From Aedes albopictus (lineage: Eukaryota; Arthropoda; Insecta; Diptera; Culicidae), in assembly GCF_035046485.1 (NCBI RefSeq), contig NC_085136.1, positions 82,849,734-82,913,733 of the forward strand: a stretch of DNA of 64,000 bases. Reading direction: 5' to 3'. The first letter of the stretch is position 1. Every line of letters begins with the position of its first letter. Made by a program: the position numbers and the translations under genes. Below the pieces are notes generated by a model that saw only the letters and a program-made list of their open reading frames with translations, ran no database searches and was not told the DNA's origin. Of the stretch, positions 33,127 through 44,650 are shown piece by piece.

Positions 33127-33147
33127 ATATGGTGGCTCCAGAGAGGA

Positions 33148-33313
33148 ACCAATTATTTTTATTCTTACTCAAGAAATCTGCTGATGAATGGGCAATGTAA
33201 TGGCATTTTTGGATGATGATTTTGTAGCAGAACGAACAAAAAATTGCACACAGTCATGAAGGAAGTAAAAAACTTCCTTATCTTTCCACCAGTGCAGTGG
33301 TTGGTAGTAGTTC
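33148..33313. repeat. Remnant of the ctccagagaggaac repeat
   Basis: Continues the host repeat cut by the SINE, with gaatgggcaatgtaatggca, similar to 44.28-44.65 kb. Confidence 0.5.
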
Positions 33314-33464
33314 CCAGACAACCAATAATCGTATAACATGTTGCATAAGATGATAATGTGGAGGCCATATGCGTGCATGCCTCCATTTAGGCGCATGTAA
33401 AATGTACGCATATCGCCTCCACTTTAACATCTTATGCAACATCTCAAACGATCACCGGTTGACT
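33314..33464. mobile_element. Short palindromic element (MITE-like hairpin)
   Basis: The arm cataagatgataatgtggag (33344 onward) is mirrored by ctccactttaacatcttatg (33418-33437). Weaker pairing extends outward to about 33314 and 33464. A single-stranded copy would form a long hairpin. The TSD is not clear. Confidence 0.65.
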
Positions 33465-33733
33465 CGGTTGTACTGCATATCGCAAACAGAGTATATAGAG
33501 AGGAAAATAAATGTCATCATTGAACTGTCGGTCAAGACTTGCACTTATTCTTAACGTAACGTGTCAACTGTGGCAAAGTCTGCTTCTCAGCTTCTGCGTG
33601 TTCTGTGAGCTCTTCTACAGTTATTAACTAAGAGTCTGCTCTGCAAAGACCATTCTGACAAATAGAACCAATGCAATTTATGGAAGAGATAGCTGCACAG
33701 TACGATGATATTTTGCATAAAATTCTGTTAATA
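33465..33733. other. SINE fragment and unclassified DNA
   Basis: 33555-33665 (tgcttctcagcttctg, gttattaactaagag) matches part of the SINE at 34545-34625. The rest is unclassified. Confidence 0.5.
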
Positions 33734-33950
33734 AGGTACACCGGGGCAAGTTGAAATGGGTGGGGCAAGATGAAACGCGAAGTTTTGAAATAGATTTCAA
33801 TATAAATTGGAAATTTTTCTTTCGCCAAAAGATTGTTTGAATCAAAAACTACGTGTTATGGCATTCGAGCTGTTCACCGTCATTGGATAACATGATGTTA
33901 ATGCGCTATTTCATCTTGCCCCACCCGTTTCAACTTGCCCCGGTGTACCT
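33734..33950. mobile_element. MITE, 217 bp, TA duplication
   Basis: The left end is aggtacaccggggcaagttg and the right end is its inverse, caacttgccccggtgtacct. TA lies at 33732-33733 and 33951-33952. Inner arms ggtggggcaagatgaaa pair too. Confidence 0.9.
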
Positions 33951-33952
33951 TA

Positions 33953-34524
33953 TAGATATCTAGTTCGAAAGGTGTTTTCGTATGCGTTGGCGTAGGTTTC
34001 TACGTATTGTAAAGGAGATTGATCGTTCAAAGGCCGAATGCTACATGCAAGCTGAGCCAACTACAGTATGCGGCAGGAAAAAATGCGAAAGTGTTTTTCA
34101 ACTTCAAACCTCATTTTCGTCCATTTGACATTAACCAATCTATGTTTCAACGTTCCATGATCTATAATAGGCTAGTTTTCTGAAAAGTTAATTAAAAAAC
34201 TAGGAGTGTGTAATGTCTGAGACATAACCGCAGTGTTGACGTAGGACTAATTTTTAACGCCTAATAAAGAATTTGGGGCTTACAGATAAAGTAAACGTGT
34301 ATCTATTCAGCAAAAACAACGGCCAGAGTAAAGACACTATATGGTAAATTTCCTTTCGTCTGTGGGTTGGTGCACGAAATTGAAGTCTGTGTTAGGAACT
34401 CACTAGAAAATCAGTCTATAGCAATTTTATCTCCATTGAAAATTAAAATTTGTTGAATTTTTCAACACGTTACCAACATTATGTAATGGCTATTGTAGAT
34501 TAATTTCAGTAAAAAGTGGCGAAT
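33953..34524. other. Unclassified AT-rich DNA
   Basis: No credible frame, no terminal repeats and no RNA gene seen. Confidence 0.35.
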
Positions 34525-34998
34525 TCTTCTTCTTGGCGTTGCGTCGCCACTGGGACAAAGCCTGCTTCTCAGCTTAGTCTTCTATGAGCACTTACATAGT
34601 TATTAACTGAGAGCTTCCTCTTCTAGTGACCATTTTGCATGTGTATATCGTGTGGCTGGCCGGCGTGGCGTATTCCAAATGTTTCCAAACACCGGCGTGG
34701 CGTATTCCAAATGTTTAATGCGGCCTTGCTGTGTGTTAATGACGTACCGCGCTTGAGGAACGCCACAATTTTATTCTCCCATAAGAACCAGGTAAAAGGA
34801 GAAAAATCCGCGGCGCATCGTTCCCTCAAGCAATAGGCCGCGTGGGCATTAGGGCGAAAATATCAATATTCTATGCCCAAGAAAGCCAAGGAAATTTCCT
34901 TTACGAAAAATTCCTGGGCTGGCCGGGAATCGAACCCGTCACCCTCAGCATGGCCATACTGGATATCCACGCCTTAACAGCTTTAGCTATATAGGCCC
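34525..34998 (-). mobile_element. tRNA-headed SINE, ~470 bp
   Basis: Minus-strand head at 34998-34920: ggggcctatatagctaaagc, then gttaaggcgtgg, ending in the B-box region gggttcgattcccggccagc. That is a nearly complete tRNA-like fold region. The 3' end is a gaa-rich tail (ttcttcttcttgg on the plus strand near 34529). An internal 25-bp phrase is duplicated 32 bp apart (34660 and 34692). The SINE carries its own RNA polymerase III promoter. It is not a free tRNA gene. Confidence 0.8.
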
Positions 34999-35120
34999 CA
35001 AACAGCGGTGTATATTTAGTATAAAATTTGAACTTTATCGATAAACTATAAAAAATAGAATTAGTTGAATTTTTAGAAATAATTTAATAATATTCCAAAT
35101 AACTCATTCGGAAGCTTTGG
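34999..35120. other. Unclassified AT-rich DNA
   Basis: No gene. It lies between the SINE and the first histone-type stem-loop. Confidence 0.35.
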
Positions 35121-35136
35121 GGCCCTTAAAAGGACC
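35121..35136 (-). promoter_or_regulatory. Histone-type 3' stem-loop
   Basis: On the minus strand GGTCCTTTTAAGGGCC: a 6-bp stem (with one G-T pair) and TTTA loop, fitting the metazoan histone mRNA stem-loop pattern. A TATA box lies 200 bp upstream. Confidence 0.65.
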
Positions 35137-35345
35137 ATTTTGGTATAATTCATTGCCACCCATGCCGCCACCACCGATTGATCCGAAAAGAATCGAGGCT
35201 TCATTGGACAGAGGGCGGTGCCACCCGCTTGCTCATCCGTTGAAGCGGATCTTTTTTGGGATCTTGCTGCCGCTCGGCGCTGTCCGTCCGCTGCTGTGTG
35301 TGCCGATGAAATGATCGAACTGAGTGTGTGCACCTCTTATATAAG
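35137..35345 (-). pseudogene. Short TATA-driven unit, histone-like signals, product unknown
   Basis: On the minus strand, TATA (cttatataag, 35336-35345) is preceded by CCAAT boxes (35378-35388) and followed by a 200-bp body that ends at the stem-loop. The 86-codon minus frame (35073-35333) runs past the stem-loop and resembles no histone. The body is too short for any core histone, so a deleted pseudogene is the simplest reading. Confidence 0.45.
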
Positions 35346-36082
35346 TTTCGTCGTGTCGCCTCACAGAACTATGCTTGATTGGGATTGGTTGGGTAAGACT
35401 GATCTCGTGCTTTTACTAATTTTCAGCTCCAGCCTCAGGCAAGGCACATCATTCAATTGAGCCCCAGCTAGGAAGCATAAATTTGTGGTGTTGTAGGTTT
35501 AAAGCTTTTACCATAGTTGATGACGTCAAACCCGACATCAACCTATCATTCACCTATTTTGATTTTGGCCACCAAACCCAACATAGGCCCAATAGTTGAT
35601 CGATGTTGGTCCAACAGTGGCCCAACATTCGATAAAAATTGACCCGACTTTAACCCGACATTCGACATTTTTTCAGTCTGGCGGAATCCAGAAAGAAATC
35701 AGAGGGAACAGCTTTTATGCCCCTAGATTAGCAGATGCAGCTCCTCCCATTCGGCTGGCTTTCCAGAATATTTCATTTGCATGGCCCGCCCCGCCTGCTT
35801 CAGACGCTTCAAACGATTAATCAACCCAGAAATGAGAAATTTTTTCACTAAGCGTGAAAGTAAACAAAATATTGGAAGATTTAGATCATTTTAATTCGAA
35901 AATTGTTAGAGTTAAACAATGTTTTACGGAAAATAGTTCTGATAGGGTAATGCTTTGCTGAATTCTGGATGGAACCATTAGTGGCCGGAATTCAATCATT
36001 CATTTTTCGGGTGAACCACACTTTTCTCGATTGATGGAGTAAAATTATCTGATTTACAACTCTTGAAAAATCATTTTTTGGT
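35346..36082 (-). other. Upstream DNA with an orphan promoter copy
   Basis: At 35690-35790 lies a near copy of the promoter at 36345-36440: gcttttatgcc (TATA on the minus strand, 35711-35721), ctcctcccattcggctgg, and the octamer atttgcat at 35775-35782. The octamer is known from H2B promoters. No stem-loop follows this copy directly. The rest is unclassified. Confidence 0.5.
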
Positions 36083-36098
36083 GATCCTGATAAGAACC
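36083..36098 (-). promoter_or_regulatory. Histone-type 3' stem-loop (decayed)
   Basis: On the minus strand GGTTCTTATCAGGATC, pairing through two G-T pairs, flanked by ccaac and accaaaaaatg as in histone 3' ends. Confidence 0.5.
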
Positions 36099-36440
36099 GT
36101 TGGATAAAATAACGATTTCAGGAAGAAAATGGCATGAAACCGCCTTGCCACGCAATGCATGTTGGTTTTCTCCGTGCTAATCCTGCAGGATGCCACCGAA
36201 AATTGGTAGGCCGCTTTCTGCCGTGGATAAGATTCATGACGCTATCAGCACGATAGCCGAGAGTCGCCGATGGGTAGTGCTCAGGTGTGGAGGTGACATC
36301 CACCCTGCTTGACTGATCCAACGAAAATGACGAAAGAAATCAGAGGGAGCAGCTTTTATGCCCTAGATTAGCAGATGAAGCTCCTCCCATTCGGCTGGCT
36401 TTTCAGTATATATCATTTGCACGACCCGCCCCGCATGCAC
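36099..36440 (-). pseudogene. Histone-like unit, promoter to stem-loop, product unknown
   Basis: The minus-strand promoter has tgcaaatgatat near 36410, a ccgaatgggaggag box and gcataaaagc at 36351-36361. The body shares ggc-aaagcggcc-accaattttcg and attagcacggag with the next unit (36830-36880), so the two are paralogues. The 67-codon frame at 36118-36321 does not match a histone. Confidence 0.45.
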
Positions 36441-36747
36441 CAGACGCTTGAAACGGTTAATCAACCGAGAAATGAGAAAATTTCCATTTAACGAATAAAG
36501 TAACCAAAATATTGGAATGTTAAGATCATTTTAATTCGAACAACGTTATAATTTATCGATGTTTCACGAAAAATGGTTCGGATAGGGTTGATAAATTCCG
36601 GATGGAACCATTAGTGGCCGGCATCATCATTCTTGCGGGGCCACCAAACATTCAATCTTTCACTTTTCGGTTGCACCACACTTTTACCGATCGATGATGG
36701 AATGAAATAATTATCTGATTCACAACTCTTGATAAATAATTTTCTAT

Positions 36748-36763
36748 GGTCCTGAAAAGAACC
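36748..36763 (-). promoter_or_regulatory. Histone-type 3' stem-loop (best match)
   Basis: On the minus strand GGTTCTTTTCAGGACC: 6-bp stem, canonical TTTC loop, flanked by caaac and ata. It is the clearest of the five. Confidence 0.7.
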
Positions 36764-37275
36764 GTTTGAATATTGGACGATTTTAGACAATTTATCATGC
36801 CACATAATGCGTGTTGGATTCCTCCGTGCTGAATGCTGCACGCCGTCGAAAATTGGTCCGCTGCTTGTTGCCCTGGATGTTCCTGATGCTATCATCAATG
36901 CGCCGCCGCCAATCAATCGGTGAAGGGCCGAGCCCCGAGGACAGCGACGCAACTCGCAAATTCGTCGCGGATCTTTCTGTGGATTTTGCTGCCTCTGCCA
37001 CCACCGCCGAGCAATCGATGAAACGTATTCTTTCCTTCGTCTGCCGCTTTAGACGGTTAGAAGGCGAATGTGCAACAGCACCCTTGCCGACAACCACCGA
37101 CGCCGAGCCAACACGGCCGTCAAAGAATAATGAGCGAAAACGCAAACGAAGAAAGTGGGCCGCTCTCGTTCGATGCGTTCACCTCGAGACGACAAAGACG
37201 AATGAGGGAAGATGCGAAGAAGCAGTAGCTTTTATATTCGACGGGAGCATCCAAAATGTGCTCGATCGTGATTGG
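36764..37275 (-). pseudogene. Histone-like unit with CCAAT/TATA promoter, product unknown
   Basis: Minus-strand CCAAT (37271-37275) and tataaaag (37229-37236) are followed by about 470 bp to the stem-loop, a size that would suit a core histone mRNA. The minus frames 36795-37145 (116 codons) and 36611-36952 contain RIDDSIRNIQGNKQRTNFRR and LHRLIGGGALMIASG, which I cannot assign to any histone. The plus frame 36811-37284 (157 codons) is probably a shadow. The promoter region is homologous to 23.78-24.07 kb. Confidence 0.5.
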
Positions 37276-37985
37276 CTGGAATAAACATGGGTTCACTTTT
37301 CCCAATTTTTCAATAGTTTGTTATTGAAAAACAGCAAATATTATTATTGGACATAATTGGTGTAAAGATTTGCAATCGATTTGTGCCAAAATTTTGAAAA
37401 TTCAACAAGAAATGGCTGAGCTATTAACGCTCAAAATCTCCACTTTAAACGTAACGCGGCCGATTTCTGAAAATTTAGATTGACACCCGGTATAGAAAAG
37501 AGAGACGTAGTCCTACGTCAAAAATTCCCATTTTGGTCACTAACCTTTACAGGGCGGCGCCTGAAGATGAAGACAACCAGAATTTTCAAACCGCAGAAAA
37601 TCGCACAGGTCGCTAAATTTCGCATCTGATAAAACAAAATTTTTGATTTTCTCTACAATATCATCAAATATATGTACTTATTTCATCTGGTATTGGAAAC
37701 TACATGGCTCTGGATCAGTGTGGTCTGGTTGTTCATCGAATTTGAGCTAATTTTGTTACTGTTATAGTCATTTTGTTTAATGACCATTGGGCGCGCAGTT
37801 TATTGATATCCGTTTATTAGGCCTACATTATCACATGTTAAACATCAAATGTGTTCATTTTTATTTTTCAGTGCTAGAATATAGACATTGACTGATACAC
37901 TGTCATGAAAAAATAGTCATATATATCCCACATTTAGCGTGTAATAGTGCCTTGAACTTTTCGCATTTTTTCCTGCCGCACCCTG
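37276..37985. other. Upstream part of the histone-like unit and unclassified DNA
   Basis: 37276-37530 matches, on the minus strand, the first 300 bp of the unit at 23.75 kb and ends at the same gacgta-ctacgtc motif (37506-37521). 37531-37985 is unclassified. Confidence 0.5.
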
Positions 37986-40900
37986 TAGATAAATTCCGAA
38001 GTAAATCTTGTAGTAAATCCCGAAGAAGGTGAAGGAATCCCTGAAGGAACTCCTGCAAAGAATTCTGAAAAATGCTCCTGGAGGAAATCTTGAGAAACTC
38101 CTGGGAGAATCCCTGAAGGAGTTCCTAAAGGAATCCCTGAAAAACTCCTTGAATAATTACTAAAGGAACTTTTGGAGGAGCTCATGGAAGGATCCCCGAT
38201 GAAACTTAAAGACGAACCACAAAAGAAATTTAGGGAGGAATCGCTGGGTGAACTTTAGAGGATCCCCTTAAGAAACTCCTGGAAGAATTCTCAAGGAATC
38301 CCTGAAGGAGATCCCGGGGAGTCCCTGAAGGAATTCCTTAAAATCTCTAAAGTGACAACAAGAGAAATATATACAGCAATTCCAAATTTCTGGATGTATT
38401 TTCTTAATAAATCCTAAAGAAATATCTAGACGAATATTTGAATGAAAATCCTCTGGCGGTGAATTTTCCAAAGAAAACCCTGGAGGAACACCTGAATGAA
38501 TTCCCAAGAAAACTGCTGATGAATTTCAAGATGAAATTCCTGGAAGAACCCCTGAAACAGTTTCTATAGGAATCCCAGGAGGCGTTTATGCAGGAATCCT
38601 TGAAGGAGTTCTTGAAGGAGTTCCTGAAACAATACCAGGGAAAATCCCTGAAGGTATTCATGGAGGAATCCCTGATAAAAAAGCGTCTTGAGGAATCCTT
38701 GATTGAATTCCAAGGGAAACCCCTGGTGGGTTTTCTAGAGGGATTCCTGAAGAAATTGCTGAATATTTTCAAGGAGAAATTGCTGGAGAAATCCATGAAA
38801 AACTTCCTGAAGAAGGTCTTCGAGAAATCCATCATGGAATTACAGGGAAAATCGTTCAAGGAACTTCAGCAGAAATCCTTCAAGGAACTCCTGAGGGACT
38901 AATTGATGGTATTCCTGAAGATATATGTTACCGAAATTCTGGGGGAATCACTGAAGGAGTGCCTGGAGGAATCTCTGAAGAGCTCCTACAGGAATTCCTG
39001 AAGGAATTCTCCTTAAGGACTGCTGCGAAAATTCCTGGAGGATGTTTTGAAAAAAAAATCCTGGAGGATTTTTTCACAAAATTCCTGGATCAGTTTCTGA
39101 GGAAATCCCTGAAAGGGTTTCTGGAGAAATCCCAAAAGAAATTCCTGGAAAAAACCCTGAAGGCATTTTAAGTGAAATCACAGAAAAAGTTCCTGGGGGA
39201 ATCTTTGAAGGAATTCCTGGCGAAATCTCTCCAGTAATTTAAGGAGACATCCCTGGAAATTATTCAGAAGGAATCCCCGAAGAATTTCAGAGTGAATCTC
39301 TCCAGCTTTTAGAGGAGAAAATTCTCCATCAGCTTCAGGAGAAATCTCTCAAAGGAGTACAAATAAATATCTCTGAAAGTGTCCAAGTAGAAATTCTTGA
39401 CAAGCCCTGAAAGAATGTCTGGGTAAATCACTGAAGTACTTTCTGGTGAATCCTTGAAGAAATTCCTGGAAAATCCCTGAAGGAGCTCTTGGAATAGTCC
39501 CTCAAAAATTTCAGGAGAAATTCGCCAAGGAACTCCAGTCTAGATCCCTCAATGTACTCCAGGAAGAATTTATGGTCATTTTTTTGAGAAAAATCCTCGA
39601 TGAATTCTTAAAGGAAACCAAGAAGGAGTCCCTGAAGAGCTTCATCAGCAATCCCCGAAGGAGTTCTTGGAGGAATTTGAGAATAAATCTCAGTTGGAGT
39701 TCCTGAAGAAATCTCTCCAACTATTCTAGGAGGAGTCCCATAAAGATTCCTGAAGAAATTCCTGCAGAAATCCCCGCAAAATTCATGAAAAAACTCCTGT
39801 AGAAATCATCGAATGAGCTCCTGGAGGATTTCTTGAAGGAGTTTATGAAGAATTCCTACAAGAAATTCAAGGAAAAATCCAACAAAAAAATCTAGGAGAA
39901 ATCTCCGAGAGAGTTCGTGGGCAAATCCTTGGAGAAATTTTTGAAGAAATTCTAGGGGAAAGTCCTCGAGAAATTTCTCAAAGAGTTTCAGAAGAAAACC
40001 TATAAAAAACTAAAAGAATATCATCAAAGAACTCTTGAAGAAAACCTCTGAAGGAAACCCCGGAGAAATTTCTTGAGGAATTCTTATAGTAATCGCTGAA
40101 GCAATTCTTGAAGGAATCCCTGAAGGAACTTCTGGTGAAATTAATAACGGAATTACAGAGAAAATCATTTATGCACAATCTCAGGAGAAATTCCTCAATG
40201 CATTCCAGTGGAAATTCCTAAATTTCTGCAGGAATCTCTGAAGGAGTGATTACAGGAATCTTTGAAAAGTTTCTATAGGAGTTCCTGAAGGAATTCATGG
40301 AAAAATCCTCCTTCAGGATTGCTGGGAAAAATCCTGGAGGATTTCCCGAAAAAAAAAATCCCTGGATAAGTTTCTGTAAAAATCACGAAAGAAATTCCTG
40401 AGGAAAAAGTCCTGAAGAAAATCCAGGTGAAATTCCAGGAGAAGCTCCTGGAGGAATCTTTGAAGGAATACCTGGGGAAATCACTGCATCAACTTCAGGA
40501 GAAATCCCTGAAAGTTTTTCCAAAGGAATCCCTGATGAATTTCTGCAAGAATTCCTGAAGGAATTTCTAGAAGAAATTATTCAGTAAATACAGGAGAAAA
40601 TTATCCAGCAACTTTTGGAGAAATCTCTCAAATAATACCAAGAAAATACTGAAGGATTCTAACAGAAATCCCTGATGAAATCATTGAAGTACCTTCTAGT
40701 GAATCCTTGAAGAAACTCCCGGCGAAATCCCTGAGGAAGTTCCAGGAGGATTCCCTCAAGAAATTCCAGAAAAAAATCTCCAAGGAACTCCAAGCGAAAT
40801 CTCTCAAAAAACTCCAGGAAGAATTTCTGAGACAATTTCTTGAAAAATCTCTCGAGAAGTTCTTGAAGGAATGCAAGAAGGAGTCCCTGAAGTAGCTTCT

Positions 40901-43900
40901 GCAGCAATGCACGAGGGATTTCCTGGAGAAATCCCTGTAGAAATTTTTGGAGACATCCATGAAGGAACTTGAGAAGAAATCTCAGCAAGAGTTCCTGAAG
41001 AAATCTCTCCAACATTTCTAGGAGAAATCCTTAAATAACGAAGAAATTACAGGAAAAAAACGAATATTCTAGGAGAAATTCCTGAAGGAGTCCTTTGCCA
41101 AATCATTGAAGAATTTCTGGAAAAAAATCCATGAAAAATTCCGTCAAAGAGTTCCAGGAAAGATACTTCAAAAAACTCCAAGAGAAGTTCCTCTAAGAAT
41201 TCCAGGAGAAATCGCCGAAGAAAATCCTGTCGAAATTTCTGGAGAAATCCCTGAAGATACTGCTGGAGAAATCCCTGATGAAACTGCTAGAGGAATCGCT
41301 GATGGAACTCTTGAAGGAATCTTCAGGAAAGAATTCTTGGATAAATTCCTGGAGGAATTTCTGAAAAAGCTCTCGCACGAATCCCTGCACAAATTCTGGA
41401 ATAATCTCTAAAAAAATCCCGAAGAAAGCCAATATGAAACTTTCTGGATGAATATTTTAAGGAATTCCTTAAGGAATTCAAGAAGAAAATGTTGGAGGAT
41501 TCCATAAGGGATCTTTTTCAGGAATCCTTGAATGCACTCCAGGAGAAATTCTAGATGGAATTTCTAGAGGAATGTCTAAAATAATTTCTGAACGAATACC
41601 TAGAGTAGTTGCCCTGAAAAAATCCCTAAAAGTCCATCAAAGAACTCTAGGTGAAACACCTCCAAGAATTCTAAGAGAATTTCTTGGAGGAGTTCCTGGA
41701 AAAAATATTCCAGAATTTCTTAGAGGAATACCTGAAGGAGTTTTAGGAGGCGTTCCTCAAAAAGTCCTTTTAAAATCCATAAAAAATCCTAGAATAAAAT
41801 AAAATCCTTAAGAAATCTTTGAGAGTATTTGAAATTAATTCCCTCAAAAAGTTTTTGAAAGAATTCTCGAAGGAAAACTTCCTTAAAGAATTCCAGGAAA
41901 ATCCCTGAAGATATTCCTACAGGAAATCAAGAAGAACTTCCCAGAGGAATCCCTGGACAGAGTTCTGGAGGAATCCTTGAAGATGATAATGAAGAAATCT
42001 GTCAAGGAATTCCAGGAAAATCCCACAAAAAAACTCGAGGAGAAATTCCTGAAAGAGTTCCAGGAGAAATCTCAAATGGAGTTCCTGAAGAAATCCTTAA
42101 AGGTGCTTCAGAAGAAATTCCTGAAGGAGTTCATGGAGAAATTCTAGATGGAGCTCCTGGAAAAATAACCTCAACAATTCCAGAAGAAGTCCCTAACGGA
42201 AATCCTGTGAAATTCTTAACGAAATTCCTGGAGGAATTAAAGAAGGAATTCCTAGAGAAATCTCCAAAGGATTATTGAGTAAATCATTGAAGTAGTACCT
42301 GGAGCAATCTCTGAAAAGTTTCTTTCAGAAATCAATAGTAGGAGTTCCTGGAGAAATCCATGAAAGAATTCCTGGAGAATTTCCTGAAAGTATTTGAGAA
42401 GAAACTCCTGAAGGAGTTGATGGAGAAATCTCTCCAGCAATTTCAAGGAAAAAATCCTCGAAGATTTCTAGGAAATTACTTGAAACAAATTTTGGAGAAA
42501 TTCGAGAAGAAGTTTTTGAAGGAATTCCTGGAGAAATTCCCGCAGATTCGTTGGAGAAATCACTGATGGAGTTTCTGGGGGAATCCATGGAGGAGCTTAT
42601 GAAGAAATTACTAAAGGAATTTCAGAAACAATAATTCCACAAAGAATTCTCAAAGAAATTCCTGAAGATATTCCAGCAGGAATCCCTGAAGAGTTCTTAG
42701 AGAAATCTCTGGAAGAGTCCCTAGAGAAATCTCTAGAAGAGTTCCTGGAGTATTTTCAAAAGAAGTTCCTGAAGAAGACCTTGAAGGTACATGAGAAGAA
42801 ATTCCTGAAGGAGTTTCTGAAGACATACCCCCAGCAATTCCAGAAGAAGTCCTTCAAAGATTTCCCACAAAATACCTGAAGAAATTCATAGAGGAATTTC
42901 AGAAGGAATTCCTGGAGGAATCTTCGAAGAATCACTGGATAAACTACTGAAGGAGTTCTTGTAGAATTCCCTGAAGGAGTTTATGAAGGAATCCCTCAAG
43001 GAATTCTAAGACAAATCCCACAAATAATTCTAGGAGAAATTCCTGCTCGAATCTCGGAAGCAGTCTCGGTAAAAGTTCCTTCAAAAATCACCGAAGGAGT
43101 TCCTGGAGAAATCCATGAAAGAATTGCTGGAGAATTGGCTGAAGGAGGTCCTGGAGAAATCCCTGAATGGTCTTGTGGAGGAACTCCTAAAGAAGTTCAT
43201 GAAGAAATGCATCCTGCAATTCCAAGAAAAAAATCTCGAAGATTTTCGACAAAAACCCCTGGAAGAAATTCTAAAAGGAATACCTAGAAGAATCCTTAAA
43301 AATCCCTTAGAATCCTTGGAGGAAACATTGATAGAGGATTCCAAAGAGGAGTTTATGAAGAAATTCCTCAAAGAATTTCGAAAAAAACACAAATAATTTC
43401 TGCATTTCTGAAGCAACTCCTGCAGGAATTCCTGAAGAGTTTCCCTAGACAAATCTCTCAAAAATATTCTGAAGAAATCTCTTAACAATATCCTGAAAAA
43501 ATCCCATAAGAAATTCCAGAGGAAACTCATCATCATTAAGGAATTCAAGGAGATATTTTTCAAGAAATTGTTGGATGAATCCCTCAAGTAACTTGAAAAG
43601 AAATTTCAGGAGAAATCTTTTAAGCAATTCCGAGATAACATACTAGACGAACTCCTGAAGGAACTGGTGGATCAATCCCCAATCAAATTCCTGGAGGAAT
43701 CCCTGAAGGAACTTCTGAAAGCATCTATGAAGAAATCCCTGAAAAAAAAAACTTTTAAGAAGAAATTCCTGGAGGAATCTTTGAAAGAACTTCTCGAAAA
43801 ATCCTTCAATTAATGCCAGGAGAAACTTCTAACAGAATTTCTAGATGACTGTTTGAAGGAACTCCTGAATTAATCCCTAAATGAATCCCTGAATGAATTC

Positions 43901-44140
43901 CTGGAGGAATCACTGAAGAACTTCTTGAAACAATACCTGATGGAATCTGAAGGAATCATTGAAGAAATTTCGGGAGGAGTTTCTGATTGAATTTCAGAAG
44001 TGACCCTTGAATCTTCAAACAAATTCCTGGAGGAATCCGAGAAGAACATAATGGAGGAATCTCTTAATTAACTTTCGTAAATTATCCAGAAGAAACTTCA
44101 GGAGAAATCCATAGGGAAATTCTTGGAATACAGGTAGATT
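37986..44140. repeat. 6.1-kb degenerate minisatellite (ggaattcctgaag type)
   Basis: Hundreds of variants of aaggaattcctgaagga, ctggagaaatccc and gaggagttcctgg follow each other with a basic period near 15 bp and a looser 27-30 bp period. Composition alone keeps frames open on both strands. These give proteins rich in K, E, F and L on the plus strand (for example 38588-38902) and in S, F, R and N on the minus strand (for example 38404-38859 and 43081-43587). None has a domain or consistent start. Copies of this repeat type are scattered at 3.4, 6.7-7.5, 60.6 and 61.4 kb. Confidence 0.9.
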
Positions 44141-44650
44141 TTCTCCTAGAGAAGTACCACTCCGCATTCCGCGGATGAGCGTTGTCACTTCCTCACAGAT
44201 TTTGCAACTATTTGTGGTGCTCTAGATTGTGATAGTGTTTTTAATTTGGATTTACTCATGCTTTGGTGGGCATTGCCTTACAACGAATAATATAGTGGCT
44301 CCAGAGAGGAACTTATTGCAAGAAAACCCTTAATGAACGGTGTTTTTTTTCTGGAAATGTTTTATTCGTACTTGCTTTTGCATCGAACGTTTAAAAGTGA
44401 TTATTGACTGTAGCTCGATGATTTCTTTACTTATAGCAACGAAACGAACCAGTGTTTCATCGAATCATGTGTGGTGGTCCAGAGAGGAACTAAAACATTT
44501 TTATGGTTTTATTTTTTCAAAAAACTTCTGATGGATGATAAATGTTATGTCATTTCTGGATGCAGCGAATCCTTTGATGACTTCCGAGAGGAACAGAAGC
44601 ACTTGCATCGATCACTTTCAAACTACATTGATGAATGACAGTTTTTGTGG
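44141..44650 (+). repeat. ctccagagaggaac repeat, three to four decayed units
   Basis: agtggctccagagaggaact (44294), gtggtccagagaggaac (44473) and cttccgagaggaac (44580) are each followed by similar gatgaatg and gttatgtcatttctgga phrases. The unit is about 110-180 bp. The SINE target at 32446 lies in the same repeat. Confidence 0.65.

Noticed and set aside
34920..34998. Possible tRNA gene on the minus strand
   Set aside because: The A and B boxes are present but the region continues into a SINE body with a gaa-rich tail. The acceptor arm is not complete.
38404..43627. Long frames on both strands at 38-44 kb (for example 151 and 168 codons)
   Set aside because: They follow a short repeat that lacks stop codons in several frames. 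There is no domain and no start context, and the products are low-complexity strings of the same few residues.
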